A stretch of 64,000 bases of DNA from Polycladomyces abyssicola (GTDB taxonomy: Bacteria > Bacillota > Bacilli > Thermoactinomycetales > JIR-001). The stretch spans positions 1,910,001 to 1,974,000 of the forward strand of contig NZ_AP024601.1 of the NCBI RefSeq assembly GCF_018326425.1, given 5' to 3'. The notes under the pieces are model-generated. The model did no database searches, was not told the origin of the DNA, and saw nothing but the letters and a program-made list of their open reading frames with translations. Position numbers and translations under genes: made by a program. This document shows, piece by piece, positions 36,270 through 45,632 of this stretch (positions are counted from its first letter, which is position 1; each line of letters opens with the position of its first letter).

Positions 36270-37216
36270 TCCCCGTCCCCCAAACGCTCACCCGGCTCCA
36301 TATTTCGACCGCGCACGAATTGCGCCACTGTCATCCGCTTCTTGCCGGACGGTTGCAACTCTTGAATAACGACAGCCCCTTCTCCAGCGGCGACGGTAAT
36401 GCCGTCCTCCTCGACGTTCAGCACCGTTCCCGGCTCCGCATCATGCCGGACGTCAGCGACCTCGACCCACCAAATTTTCAAAGGTTTCCCCTGCCAAGTC
36501 GTAAACGCTACCGGCCACGGGTGCAAACCGCGGACCCGGTTGAAAATGGCATGGGCCGGCTGTGACCAATCGATCCGCTCATCTTCCCGCCGAATGTTGG
36601 GTGCATATGTAACCAGGGATTCATCCTGTGGCACCGGTTGAATCTTCCCTGCCAACAGTGCGGGGATCGTCTCCATCAACAGTTCCGCTCCCAATTGGCT
36701 CAATTTGTCGTGAAGCGAACCGACGTGATCTGTTTCTTCAATCGGGATGGACCGTTGTGACAGGATATCGCCGGCATCCAATTGCTCTACCATGTACATG
36801 ATGGTGACTCCCGTCTCTTTTTCACCATTGATCAACGCATGGTGGATCGGCGCCCCACCCCGATATTTGGGCAACAGTGAGGCATGTACATTAATGCAAC
36901 CCCATTGCGGCGCTTCCAACAATTCGGTCGGGAGCAATTGACCATAGGCGGCAGTGACCACCAAGTCCGGTTTCAGTGCCAAAATCTCCTCCAAAGCTGC
37001 CGGATCGCGTAATTTTTCCGGTTGAAAGACAGGGATGCCGTAAGAGAGTGCCGTCGTTTTGACGGGCGGCGGGGTTAACACTTGTTTGCGTCCTTTGGGA
37101 CGATCGGGTTGCGTCACAACTCCGACGATCGGATAGGCTTGTTCTACCAGCACCTGCAAAGAAGGCACCGCGAAATCCGGGGTGCCCATGAACAAAATGC
37201 GAGGTTTTTCACTCAC
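36266..37216 (-). CDS. fmt: Methionyl-tRNA formyltransferase
   Basis: Formylates initiator Met-tRNA. The 316-residue protein has [12 protein letters not shown] at the N-terminus, the catalytic Asn and His block [17 protein letters not shown], the Asp of EQLDAGDI and a C-terminal OB domain. It overlaps def by 4 nt upstream and rsmB by 4 nt downstream, so the three are translationally coupled. Confidence 0.97.
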   Translation of the reverse strand: MSEKPRILFMGTPDFAVPSLQVLVEQAYPIVGVVTQPDRPKGRKQVLTPPPVKTTALSYGIPVFQPEKLRDPAALEEILALKPDLVVTAAYGQLLPTELLEAPQWGCINVHASLLPKYRGGAPIHHALINGEKETGVTIMYMVEQLDAGDILSQRSIPIEETDHVGSLHDKLSQLGAELLMETIPALLAGKIQPVPQDESLVTYAPNIRREDERIDWSQPAHAIFNRVRGLHPWPVAFTTWQGKPLKIWWVEVADVRHDAEPGTVLNVEEDGITVAAGEGAVVIQELQPSGKKRMTVAQFVRGRNMEPGERLGDGE

Positions 37217-37692
37217 GCTTCCATATCCTCCTCTTCCTCCGGCCGGAATACGCGCTCGGCGATGTCGATGAACAGGATGCCGTTCAAATGGTCCACTTCA
37301 TGCTGGAAAATACGGGCCAAATAATCTTCCGCTTCCATCTCGAACGGTCGTCCGTAGCGATCTTGCCCTTTCACCCGCAATTGGTAGGCGCGGCGCACGA
37401 CACCCAGCAATCCCGGAATACTCAGGCATCCCTCTGGCGGCGACAGTTGTTCTCCTTTCATATCCACCAATTCAGGATTGACCACTTCGATCAGTCCGTT
37501 TCCGTCATCGACCACGATGACACGTTTGGAAATTCCCACTTGGGGTGCTGCCAAACCTACTCCTTTGGCGTCATACATCGTTTCCGCCATGTCATCGAGC
37601 AATTTGTGCAGACGCTCATTAAATTTGGTGACCGGTTTTGCCTTTTCTTTCAAAATCGGATCGGGATATTTGACGATTCTTCTGATCGTCAT
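37213..37692 (-). CDS. def: Peptide deformylase
   Basis: Removes the N-formyl group from new proteins. The 159-residue metalloenzyme carries all three motifs: [18 protein letters not shown] (metal Cys) and QHEVDHLNG (metal His, catalytic Glu). The ATG at 37692 ([13 protein letters not shown]) has AAGGAGG 8-9 nt upstream. It functions with fmt next door. Confidence 0.97.
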   Translation of the reverse strand: MTIRRIVKYPDPILKEKAKPVTKFNERLHKLLDDMAETMYDAKGVGLAAPQVGISKRVIVVDDGNGLIEVVNPELVDMKGEQLSPPEGCLSIPGLLGVVRRAYQLRVKGQDRYGRPFEMEAEDYLARIFQHEVDHLNGILFIDIAERVFRPEEEEDMEA

Positions 37693-37708
37693 GCGCTTCG
37701 CCTCCTTT

Positions 37709-40156
37709 TTAATCAATCCGGCCGTCCCGGTCCACGCTCCATTTCAGCCGGGGATCGTCCAAAATATCTTCCAGTTCACTCAACCGGCGCATTAAATCAG
37801 TCACAGAATCCGTTTCTACATTATATTTCACCATCACCTGCATGCGATACCGATCTTTCAAACGGGGGATCGGCGCCGGCACCGGACCCAACACTTCCAC
37901 ACCGGGTAACTGGTCCTGCTGCAACCTGATGGCTGCCTGGTGGGCAGAGCGCATCAGCGCCGCCCGGTCCGGGTGCGTCAACAAGACCGTAAACAAACCG
38001 CAAAACGGTGGATACCGGTGTTGTTTGCGCAACCGGCATTCCTGCCGGTAAAACGACTCCACCTCATAACGAGCTGCCAGATCCACACTGTAGTGTTCGG
38101 GATTGTAGGTCTGGATCACCACGCGGCCGGGCAATTGATGGCGACCGGCACGTCCGCTCACTTGCATCAGTAATTGAAATGTCCGTTCAGCGGCACGAAA
38201 GTCCGGCAAATACAGCGAGGTGTCCGCCGCGATGACACCCACCAGTGTCACCCGTGGGAAATCCAGTCCTTTGGCGATCATTTGTGTCCCCAACAGCACA
38301 TCTGCCTGGCCGCTACCAAAAGCTTTCAACAGGCGCTCGTGCGCTCCCTTTCGGTTGGTTGTGTCCACATCCATCCGAATCACCCGTATTCCCGGAAACA
38401 GACGGGCCAACTCTTCTTCCACCCTTTGGGTACCCGTGCCGAAATAACGAATGTGCTTACCGCTGCATGCGGGACAGGTGGAAGGAACCTGTGTCGCATA
38501 TCCGCAATAGTGGCAACGAAGGGTGCGGTTGGTTTGGTGATAGGTGAGCGAAATGTCGCAGTGTGGACACGTCATCGCTTCTCCACAATCCCGGCAGAGT
38601 ACAAAGGTGGAGTAACCCCGCCGATTCAAAAGCAAGACGGCCTGCTCCCCCCGTTCGACACATTGAGTGAGGGACGTGCGCAACTTGCGGCTGAACAGGG
38701 AACGGTTTCCCTGGCGCAATTCCTCCCGCATGTCCACCACATCCACGGTGGGAAAGGGGCGATTGTTGACCCGCTGAGGAAGGGTGACCCACTCATACAC
38801 GCCCGTCCGGGCCAAAAAATAGCTCTCCACGGCAGGCGTGGCCGAACCCAACACCACCGTAGCCCCATGCTCCCGGGCGCGCCACAGCGCGACGTCGCGG
38901 GCGTGGTATTTGGGCTGTTCCTCCTGTTTGTAACTGGATTCGTGCTCCTCGTCGATGACGATCAATCCCAACTGTTCAAACGGGGCGAAAATGGCCGAAC
39001 GTGCTCCGATCGCCACTCGTACCTCGCCGGAGCGGATTTTGCGCCACTCATCATACCGCTCGCCATCGGACAATCCACTGTGCAAGACCGCAACATCGGA
39101 GCCGAATCGCTCCTTGAACCGTTTCACCATTTGCGGTGTGAGCGAAATCTCCGGAACCAGCACAATTGCCTGCTTCCCCTGCCGAATGGTGGCATCGATC
39201 GCCTGCAAATATACCTCCGTTTTGCCGCTTCCCGTCACCCCATGCAACAGAATGGTGCGCTCCTTGTTACTGTTCAACGCGGAAAGAATGGTGTCCAATG
39301 CCTGTTGTTGCTGATCCGTCAACGGCAAAGGCGGCTTGTGCTCAAACGCGTGTTCACCGTATGGATCCCGGTAAACCTCGCGTTCCTCCCAGGTGAGCCA
39401 GCCTTTTTCCACCAACTTCCCGACGACGGAACGGGTGGTGCCCGCTCGGGAGAGCAAATCCGGGAGGGGGATTTCTTCCGGATGATGAATAAAATGTTCC
39501 AACACCGCACGTTGACGAACGGCTCGGGTGGGGATGTCCGCCAAGCAACGGGACAGCTCGTCCGGCGAAAGCGCCGGTTTCACCCATGTGACGGTTCGCA
39601 ATGTTGCCCGGTCCCCCACATGTTCGACCAGCAACAACCGCTTTTCCCGGATCAGTCGCCGAATGATGGTCCGATTCACACCCGGCCATGTCAACGCCTG
39701 CGACAGCGGGACCTCCTGTTTCGATTCGATGCGCTCAATCAGTCGCCGCTCTGCGTCGGGCAACGCGGTTGCCGGTGGAGTATGCGGATGGACACGCAAC
39801 ATGCGTTGATATCGCCCTTTCAGCACCGCGGGCACCATGGCATGCAAAGCGGTTATCTTCCGGCACAGGTAGACTTCGGACAGCCAAAATGCCAACCGGA
39901 CCAATTCGGGAGTAAGCGGCGGGGTGACATCCAATACATCGATGATGGCTTTCAAACGGGTGAGAGATGCGGAAGGGGCTGTCGTGAGATCCACGACATA
40001 TCCCATCACGGTTCGCGGCCCGAACGGCACCTTCACCCGAGATCCAATCTCGGTGTCTGCAAGTAGGGAATCGGGCACTTCATAATCAAACGGCCGATCC
40101 GTTTCCTTGCTCGGCACGTCGACAATCACACGGGCAATCCGCCGATCAGCGCGCAT
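37709..40156 (-). CDS. priA: Primosomal helicase PriA
   Basis: Replication-restart helicase of 815 residues. It has an N-terminal DNA-binding domain (about 1-110, FDYEVPDSL), Walker A GVTGSGKTEV, DEEHESS (DEAH), and paired zinc motifs with eight cysteines (CRDCGEAMTCPHC and CHYCGYATQVPSTCPAC). The ATG overlaps the coaBC end by 11 nt. Its stop is 16 nt upstream of the def start. Confidence 0.97.
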   Translation of the reverse strand: MRADRRIARVIVDVPSKETDRPFDYEVPDSLLADTEIGSRVKVPFGPRTVMGYVVDLTTAPSASLTRLKAIIDVLDVTPPLTPELVRLAFWLSEVYLCRKITALHAMVPAVLKGRYQRMLRVHPHTPPATALPDAERRLIERIESKQEVPLSQALTWPGVNRTIIRRLIREKRLLLVEHVGDRATLRTVTWVKPALSPDELSRCLADIPTRAVRQRAVLEHFIHHPEEIPLPDLLSRAGTTRSVVGKLVEKGWLTWEEREVYRDPYGEHAFEHKPPLPLTDQQQQALDTILSALNSNKERTILLHGVTGSGKTEVYLQAIDATIRQGKQAIVLVPEISLTPQMVKRFKERFGSDVAVLHSGLSDGERYDEWRKIRSGEVRVAIGARSAIFAPFEQLGLIVIDEEHESSYKQEEQPKYHARDVALWRAREHGATVVLGSATPAVESYFLARTGVYEWVTLPQRVNNRPFPTVDVVDMREELRQGNRSLFSRKLRTSLTQCVERGEQAVLLLNRRGYSTFVLCRDCGEAMTCPHCDISLTYHQTNRTLRCHYCGYATQVPSTCPACSGKHIRYFGTGTQRVEEELARLFPGIRVIRMDVDTTNRKGAHERLLKAFGSGQADVLLGTQMIAKGLDFPRVTLVGVIAADTSLYLPDFRAAERTFQLLMQVSGRAGRHQLPGRVVIQTYNPEHYSVDLAARYEVESFYRQECRLRKQHRYPPFCGLFTVLLTHPDRAALMRSAHQAAIRLQQDQLPGVEVLGPVPAPIPRLKDRYRMQVMVKYNVETDSVTDLMRRLSELEDILDDPRLKWSVDRDGRID

Positions 40157-41348
40157 GCAACCTCTCTCCGATCAGGCCGATCAGCCGTCGAGCCACTTCC
40201 CGCTTGGACAGCTTCGGCAAACGGAGAACTTCCCCGTCTCTGTCGTAGACAGTGACAATGTTGGTATCACCCTCAAACCCGGCACCGGGCTGTGTGACAT
40301 CGTTGGCGACGATGAGATCCATATTCTTCCGCTTCAGTTTGTCTTGCGCGTATGTCTCCACATGATCGGTTTCCGCAGCGAATCCGACCAGTAACTGGTG
40401 AGATTGTTTGCGTCGTCCCACCTCTTCGGCGATGTCCGGGGTCCGTTCCAATCGAACAACCATTTCCTCCCCGCTCTTTTTAATCTTGTAATCAGCCACT
40501 TGTGCCGGCCGGTAGTCAGCCACTGCTGCTGCCTTGATCACCACGTCCGCCCGGGGCAAATCGCGCAGAACGGCATCCAGCATCTCATCTGCCGTACCCA
40601 CATCCACCCTCCGGACACCATACGGCGTCTCCAGTGAGACGGGGCCGCTGATCAGAACGACTTCCGCTCCTGCATCCCGTGCGGCTTCCGCCAATGCGTA
40701 TCCCATCTTTCCGGAGGAACGGTTGGTAAGAAAACGTACAGGGTCCATCGGCTCCCGGGTGGGACCTGCCGTAACAATCACGCATTTGCCGGATAGATCT
40801 GTCACCGGCTCCGCCAAGATTTCCCGGATTCTTTGGACGATCTCCTCCGGTTCCGCCATACGCCCACGGCCAACGTAACCGCATGCCAGCTGTCCTTCAC
40901 CGGGATCGATAAAGCGATATCCCAACCGCTTCAATTTAGTAATATTTTCCTGAACGATCGGATTTTCATACATATGCACGTTCATGGCAGGAGCAATCAA
41001 TACCGGTGCTTGGGTGGCCAATAAGGTTGTTGTCAGCATGTCGTCTCCCAAACCGTGCGCCAGTTTCCCCAGCAGATTGGCCGTAGCGGGGGCGATGACA
41101 AAAAGATCCGCATGATCGGCCAGATCAATATGGGAAACCACTGCCGGATCGCGCTCCTCAAAGGTATCCACCGCCACATGATGCCGCGAGAGCGTTTGCA
41201 GAGTGAGCGGAGTAATAAAACGGGTGGCCGATTCAGTCATGATTACACGAACGTCGGCCTCCAGTTTCGCCAGCGCGCTGACCAACGCAGCTGCTTTGTA
41301 AGCGGCGATCCCACCGGTGATGCCGACCACGATGCGTTTCCCCTTCAT
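40146..41348 (-). CDS. coaBC: Phosphopantothenoylcysteine decarboxylase/synthase
   Basis: Bifunctional second and third steps from phosphopantothenate to 4'-phosphopantetheine. The 400-residue protein has the N-terminal flavin-dependent CoaC (GITGGIAAYKAA, PAMNVHMYENP, Cys in LACGYVGRGRM) and the C-terminal CTP-dependent CoaB (TAGPTREPMDPVRFLTN, SGKMGYALAEAA). The ATG at 41348 has GAAGGAGGG upstream. CoaD, the next enzyme, is at 11503. Confidence 0.96.
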   Translation of the reverse strand: MKGKRIVVGITGGIAAYKAAALVSALAKLEADVRVIMTESATRFITPLTLQTLSRHHVAVDTFEERDPAVVSHIDLADHADLFVIAPATANLLGKLAHGLGDDMLTTTLLATQAPVLIAPAMNVHMYENPIVQENITKLKRLGYRFIDPGEGQLACGYVGRGRMAEPEEIVQRIREILAEPVTDLSGKCVIVTAGPTREPMDPVRFLTNRSSGKMGYALAEAARDAGAEVVLISGPVSLETPYGVRRVDVGTADEMLDAVLRDLPRADVVIKAAAVADYRPAQVADYKIKKSGEEMVVRLERTPDIAEEVGRRKQSHQLLVGFAAETDHVETYAQDKLKRKNMDLIVANDVTQPGAGFEGDTNIVTVYDRDGEVLRLPKLSKREVARRLIGLIGERLHAR

Positions 41349-41479
41349 GGGATGCCCTCCTTCATCAACCCGATCCCATACAAAGCGAACGGGACCCATT
41401 TTCCTTCAGTCTGGCCGCGATTGCACAGCCGACCGGAAAACGGTCCCTCTTCTCCCTTTCTTCGTTTTCGGTTGCTTTC

Positions 41480-41692
41480 TCATTTCTTTTGATCGGCAGT
41501 AACGTCCTCTTGCGGTTTCACCACTTCGGCGGCGATTTCCTCAAGAGCAATACCCACATATTTGTTGGAACGGGGTTCAAGCCCTGGTTTGGCACCGTCC
41601 AGGAGCTGCCTTGCACGTTTGGCAGCCAACACCACCAGCGAGTATTTGCTATCTGTTTTTTCCATCAACTTGTCGATCGACGGATAGAGCAT
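41480..41692 (-). CDS. rpoZ: RNA polymerase omega subunit
   Basis: A 70-residue accessory subunit that promotes RNA polymerase assembly. It has [28 protein letters not shown] and the ALEEIAAEV helix of the omega family. AGGAGGG precedes the ATG. It lies 12 nt after gmk, the usual gmk-rpoZ-coaBC order. Confidence 0.96.
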   Translation of the reverse strand: MLYPSIDKLMEKTDSKYSLVVLAAKRARQLLDGAKPGLEPRSNKYVGIALEEIAAEVVKPQEDVTADQKK

Positions 41693-41704
41693 GTTCCAAC
41701 CCTC

Positions 41705-42310
41705 CTATTCCCGAATGGCCATCAGGCGTTCTCTGCGGCAATGTTCGGCGATGATGATCGAACGAATCCGATCGCACGCCGCATCCACACGGTCATTGAC
41801 GACCACGTAGTCATAGTGTTCGATCAGACCCAGTTCTTTTGCAGCGGTGTCCAGCCGCCGCTCAACCACTTCGTCCGTTTCAGTACCCCTTCCTTCAATC
41901 CGCCGTCTCAATTCTTCCAGTGAAGGGGGTACCAAAAAAATGAACACGCCGTGGGGAAAACGTCGTTTGATCTGCATGGCCCCCTGCACTTCGATTTCCA
42001 ACAAAACGTCTTGCCCTTCGGCAAGGCGTTCTTCCACAAAACGGCGGGGGGTCCCATAGTAGTTCCCCACATATTCGGCCCATTCCAACAGTTCGTCGTT
42101 GCGGATCATCTCTTCAAACTCTTCCCGTGTCTTGAAAAAATAATTGACCCCTTCTTGTTCTCCTTCACGCGGTTTTCGCGTCGTGGCGGAGACAGAATAG
42201 GTCAACTCGGGCATAAAATTGCGCAAACGCGCACAAACAGTTCCCTTTCCCGCCCCGGAAGGGCCGGAAAGAACGATGAGAAGACCTTGTTTTTGATGGG
42301 AGAATTGCAT
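41705..42310 (-). CDS. gmk: Guanylate kinase
   Basis: Phosphorylates GMP to GDP. The 201-residue protein has P-loop GPSGAGKGT (about residues 16-24), the GMP-binding [10 protein letters not shown]-like segment ([14 protein letters not shown]), and YVVVNDRVD near the end. AGGAAGG is about 10 nt before the ATG. It lies 14 nt after remA. Confidence 0.97.
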   Translation of the reverse strand: MQFSHQKQGLLIVLSGPSGAGKGTVCARLRNFMPELTYSVSATTRKPREGEQEGVNYFFKTREEFEEMIRNDELLEWAEYVGNYYGTPRRFVEERLAEGQDVLLEIEVQGAMQIKRRFPHGVFIFLVPPSLEELRRRIEGRGTETDEVVERRLDTAAKELGLIEHYDYVVVNDRVDAACDRIRSIIIAEHCRRERLMAIRE

Positions 42311-42324
42311 GCAACAAAACCTTC

Positions 42325-42591
42325 CTATTCGACAATTTCCTCATGGTGATCTTTACTCGTCAGGCGATGCGCCACAGTCTCCGGTTGAACGGCAGACAAA
42401 ATCACGTGATCGCTGTCGGTGATGATCACCGCCCGGGTACGTCTGCCGTATGTGGCGTCAATCAACATGCCGCGTTCTCTCGCCTCTTGTATGATCCGCT
42501 TGATCGGAGCGGAATCCGGGCTGACGATGGAAATGATCCGGTTGGCTGAGACGATGTTGCCAAAACCGATGTTGATCAGTTTGATACCCAA
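42325..42591 (-). CDS. remA: Extracellular-matrix/osmo regulator RemA (DUF370)
   Basis: DNA-binding regulator; in B. subtilis it activates matrix and glycine-betaine genes. The 88-residue protein is highly conserved: [28 protein letters not shown] and [18 protein letters not shown] start at 42591 has GAGGAGG about 8 nt upstream. It lies between yicC and gmk, as in Bacillus. Confidence 0.95.
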   Translation of the reverse strand: MGIKLINIGFGNIVSANRIISIVSPDSAPIKRIIQEARERGMLIDATYGRRTRAVIITDSDHVILSAVQPETVAHRLTSKDHHEEIVE

Positions 42592-42742
42592 TCCGAGTGC
42601 CTCCTCGCTCCACTGAGAAAACTGAGCTCGTCGTGATGGATCAACCGCCCGGAGCCGATGGGCGGACCGGTACGGATTCCTTCATCCCCATTTTAGATCC
42701 TTTTGACCCGGGAATCAATTCTACCCTTCCATTATTGCCGTC

Positions 42743-43633
42743 TTACTCGATGTTTTGCACTTGTTCTTTCATTTTTTCCAGCTCGCTCTTGCACTCCACT
42801 ACCCAGGAATTGATGAGACGGTCTCCCGATTTGGAACCGATCGTATTCACCTCACGATTCATTTCTTGCAGCAGAAAATCGAGACGACGCCCCACCGGCT
42901 CGTTCGAACTGAGCGAATGTAGGAACTGACGGGCATGACTTTCTAACCGGGTCAATTCTTCCTGGATATCCGATTTGTCGGCAAAGATCGCCGCCTCCAT
43001 CAGCAATCGGTCTTCGTCGATGTTCACTTCCGACAAAAACTCATTCAATCGTTGGCGCAAACGAGTACGGTATTCCTCTACCACCACCGGTGCGCGTTTC
43101 CGGATTTGATCCACCAAACGGGACAGGTTGCCGATTCTGTGAGCGAGATCCTCCGCCAGCGCTTGCCCTTCCCGCTGACGCATCCGGAGCAATGCCTCAC
43201 AAGCTTCATGGACCGCTTCCAGCAACAGAGACTGGTGATGCTCTGGTTCGATTTCTCTCTCACGTAACGTCCACACTTGGGGCATCTGCAACAAATCCAT
43301 GGCAGTCGGTTCACCTGACAATCCCAAGCGTTGATTCATCTCCCTCACGGTATGGACAATCGATTGCGCCAACTGCCAATCCACTTCGGCCGTTTGCTCC
43401 CGGTCTCCCGTCTCCAGGGTGACGAACACGTCGACACGCCCCCGCTTGACAACGGATTGCACCGCTTTTTTAACGGGGTCTTCCATCATCATCCACCCTG
43501 ACGGCAACCGCACCATAATCTCCAAAAAACGATGGTTGACCGAGCGGATTTCCACGATGAAGCGAATACCGTCCTTTTCTCGATCACCGCGACCGTAGCC
43601 TGTCATACTGCGGATATTCCTGTTTTCTTCCAT
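42743..43633 (-). CDS. YicC-family endoribonuclease
   Basis: The 296-residue YicC/YloC protein, described in other bacteria as an RNase. The N-terminal SMTGYGRG, VEIRSVNHRFLE and the C-terminal RLDFLLQEMNREVNTIGSKS are hallmark blocks. The ATG at 43633 lacks a good ribosome site. An internal ATG (TGYGRG, ten codons in) is possible. It heads the remA-gmk-rpoZ-coaBC-priA run and follows a folded RNA segment with a terminator. Confidence 0.9.
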   Translation of the reverse strand: MEENRNIRSMTGYGRGDREKDGIRFIVEIRSVNHRFLEIMVRLPSGWMMMEDPVKKAVQSVVKRGRVDVFVTLETGDREQTAEVDWQLAQSIVHTVREMNQRLGLSGEPTAMDLLQMPQVWTLREREIEPEHHQSLLLEAVHEACEALLRMRQREGQALAEDLAHRIGNLSRLVDQIRKRAPVVVEEYRTRLRQRLNEFLSEVNIDEDRLLMEAAIFADKSDIQEELTRLESHARQFLHSLSSNEPVGRRLDFLLQEMNREVNTIGSKSGDRLINSWVVECKSELEKMKEQVQNIE

Positions 43634-43689
43634 GTTTTTATTCTAAAAGATTTCCCGTTGACTCACAAGTGTAGCCGGGCATCTGCGGA

Positions 43690-43724
43690 AAACGAAACAG
43701 GCTGTCCCTTTTTGAGACAGCCTG
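43690..43724 (-). terminator. Terminator upstream of yicC
   Basis: A 9-bp stem (43698-43706 with 43716-43724) followed on the minus strand by TTTCGTTTTCC. It ends the permease transcript or attenuates transcription into yicC. Confidence 0.8.
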
Positions 43725-43733
43725 CAGGTGATT

Positions 43734-43860
43734 GACAAAGTCCGGTGGGGCGCCGATTCCCTGTCTCCGCCCGTAGCAAAGGCTAAAGTCGCTCGACGGG
43801 AATTTCGGCCCCGCTCCCGAAATCGCAGTCTTCCAGGGTGTCCTATCAGGTTAACCTGTC
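43734..43860 (-). ncRNA. Unidentified three-way-junction RNA fold ahead of a terminator
   Basis: Between the permease stop and the 43698-43724 terminator, three helices nest: P1 43759-43763 with 43834-43838, P2 43770-43777 with 43791-43800 (one 2-nt bulge) and P3 43802-43808 with 43817-43823. An aptamer-like fold followed by a terminator before yicC is riboswitch-like in layout. I match no known class, and it could instead be a structured 3' UTR. Confidence 0.35.
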
Positions 43861-43869
43861 TGCGGCTTT

Positions 43870-45273
43870 TTATTCCGCTTGGCTCAACACTGAGTGCTTG
43901 CGGGAATAGCCGAAGTAAATCACCAATCCAATGGTAAGCCAGATGACGAACGCAATCCAAGTGATCGCGGCCAACTGCGTCATGAGGAAGACGCAGAATA
44001 TGATGGACAAAATCGGCACAACCGGAACTGCGGGCACTTTGAACGGACGTTTTACATCGGGCATCGTTTTGCGCAGAACCAGCACACCGAAGGACACCAA
44101 GGTGAATGCAGCCAGCGTACCGATGTTGACCAGCTCGGCCAATTTATCCAGCGGCACCAGCGCACCGATCAACGCGGCGATCAAGCCCAGGAACCAAGTG
44201 GCACCGTACGGCGTCCGATATTTTTCGTGCACATCCGAAAATTTCTTGGGCAACAATCCGTCACGGGACATGGCGAAGAAAATCCGGGTTTGCCCGTACA
44301 GCATCACCAACATCACCGTGGTCATTCCCATGATGGCCCCCAGGTCGACAAATCCGGCTACCCAGTTTTGACCCGTTTGTACCAGCGCCAATGAGACTGG
44401 GTGAGATTGGTCTTGGGCGAAAAGTTTGAACGGCACCATCCCCGTCATGATACCTGAAACCACCACGTACAATACCGTACATATCCCCAGAGAATAAAGG
44501 AGACCGCGCGGCAAGTCCCGTTGCGGATTTTTTGTTTCTTCGGCGGCTGCGGCCACGGCGTCAAATCCGATGTAGGCAAAAAAGACCAGTGCTGCTGCAG
44601 AAAACACGCCTTGATAACCAAACGGCATATACGGCGTCCAGTTCGCCGGTTTGACATATTGGACACCGACGAAAATAAACAGCAACACAACCAGGATTTT
44701 GATGATGACCATGATATTGTTGGCTCGTTTGGACTCCGTGATTCCCCGCGCCAACAGGAAGGTGATCACCAAGACGATCAGAAATGCGGGCAGATTGAAA
44801 AAGGTGGCTTTACCTGGCACCGCACCAGGAGCGGCGGTCAATGCGTCCGGCAGTTCAAAACCGAACAACCCTTTCAACAGTGATTGGAAATATCCTGACC
44901 AACCGACGGATACTGTACTGGTCGCCAACAAATATTCCAACACCAAATCCCAACCGATGATCCAAGCTACAAATTCACCCAAAGTGGCGTAGCTGTACGT
45001 GTATACCGAGCCCGACACCGGCACGAGCGAAGCGAACTCCGCGTAACAAAGGGCGGCAAACGCACAAGCCAAACCGGCCACGATAAAGGACAGGGTCAAA
45101 GCCGGGCCAGCCTTCAGCGCCCCGGTTCCGGTCAGAACGAAAATACCCGTTCCGATAATCGCTCCGATCCCCAGCAGCGTAAGATCCCAAGCGGTCAGAT
45201 CTTTTTTCAGGGTTTTTCCTTTTTTGCTTGACTGGATCAATTGGTTGATACTCTTTTTCCGGAATAGACTCAT
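43870..45273 (-). CDS. APC-family amino-acid permease (CAT/YfnA-like)
   Basis: A 467-residue polytopic transporter with about 12 membrane segments. GIGAIIGTGIFVLTG (helix 1) and the FFAYIGFDAVAAAAEE block (helix 6) place it with cationic/neutral amino-acid transporters; the exact substrate is unknown. The ATG at 45273 (SLFRKKSINQLI) has AGGAGG 8 nt upstream and is preferred over an ATG two codons earlier. It has its own strong promoter. Confidence 0.92.
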   Translation of the reverse strand: MSLFRKKSINQLIQSSKKGKTLKKDLTAWDLTLLGIGAIIGTGIFVLTGTGALKAGPALTLSFIVAGLACAFAALCYAEFASLVPVSGSVYTYSYATLGEFVAWIIGWDLVLEYLLATSTVSVGWSGYFQSLLKGLFGFELPDALTAAPGAVPGKATFFNLPAFLIVLVITFLLARGITESKRANNIMVIIKILVVLLFIFVGVQYVKPANWTPYMPFGYQGVFSAAALVFFAYIGFDAVAAAAEETKNPQRDLPRGLLYSLGICTVLYVVVSGIMTGMVPFKLFAQDQSHPVSLALVQTGQNWVAGFVDLGAIMGMTTVMLVMLYGQTRIFFAMSRDGLLPKKFSDVHEKYRTPYGATWFLGLIAALIGALVPLDKLAELVNIGTLAAFTLVSFGVLVLRKTMPDVKRPFKVPAVPVVPILSIIFCVFLMTQLAAITWIAFVIWLTIGLVIYFGYSRKHSVLSQAE

Positions 45274-45356
45274 ATCCATCTCCTCCTGCGACTTAGCGTA
45301 CCCATCACCCAAATTCCAAACTCTTATTGAATTGTTTGACAAATAAGATCGTTCAC

Positions 45357-45386
45357 ATTGTAACAAATGTATTCTTTTGTAGTCAA
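45357..45386 (-). promoter_or_regulatory. Permease promoter
   Basis: On the minus strand TTGACT (45386-45381), 18 nt, TACAAT (45362-45357): near-consensus sigma-A, about 85 nt upstream of the start. Confidence 0.75.
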
Positions 45387-45570
45387 TTAACGAATTTTAC
45401 CTCTCTTTCCATCCCCATCGGTTCACCATAATCGCCATAAACCCTTATTTCCCACCCATCAACAGTGAAGCAACGTGTATCAGCCGGATAAAAGATTTGG
45501 AAATATCTTTTTTTCTATCCTTGAGTTCCCTTTTCATCAGATGATTCACTATATTCTAATCACCCCCCCC

Positions 45571-45591
45571 TTAATTAAAATATATTAATTA
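45571..45591. promoter_or_regulatory. A/T palindrome, possible ROK-regulator site
   Basis: TTAAT...ATTAA arms around an 11-bp A/T core, 21 bp in all. It resembles the palindrome at 51175-51195 in front of galT, and lies next to the ROK gene. Confidence 0.35.
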
Positions 45592-45601
45592 TTCGGATAA
45601 T

Positions 45602-45632
45602 AAAAAGCAAGATCCTACGCCTTATGCGTAGG
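45602..45632 (-). terminator. Terminator of the gal operon
   Basis: A 7-bp stem (45614-45620 with 45626-45632) overlaps the ROK stop codon, followed on the minus strand by ATCTTGCTTTTTA. Confidence 0.75.

Larger units (their letters stand above)
45274..45621. other. Intergenic region between ROK regulator and permease
   Basis: Very A+T-rich with a run of eight C at 45563-45570. It holds the permease promoter (45357-45386), an A/T palindrome (45571-45591) and the ROK gene terminator. No coding frame is supported. Confidence 0.7.

Noticed and set aside
38174-40066. 630-codon open frame antisense to priA
   Set aside because: It mirrors the codon structure of priA, has no ribosome site and no recognisable motif; the minus-strand product is an unmistakable PriA.
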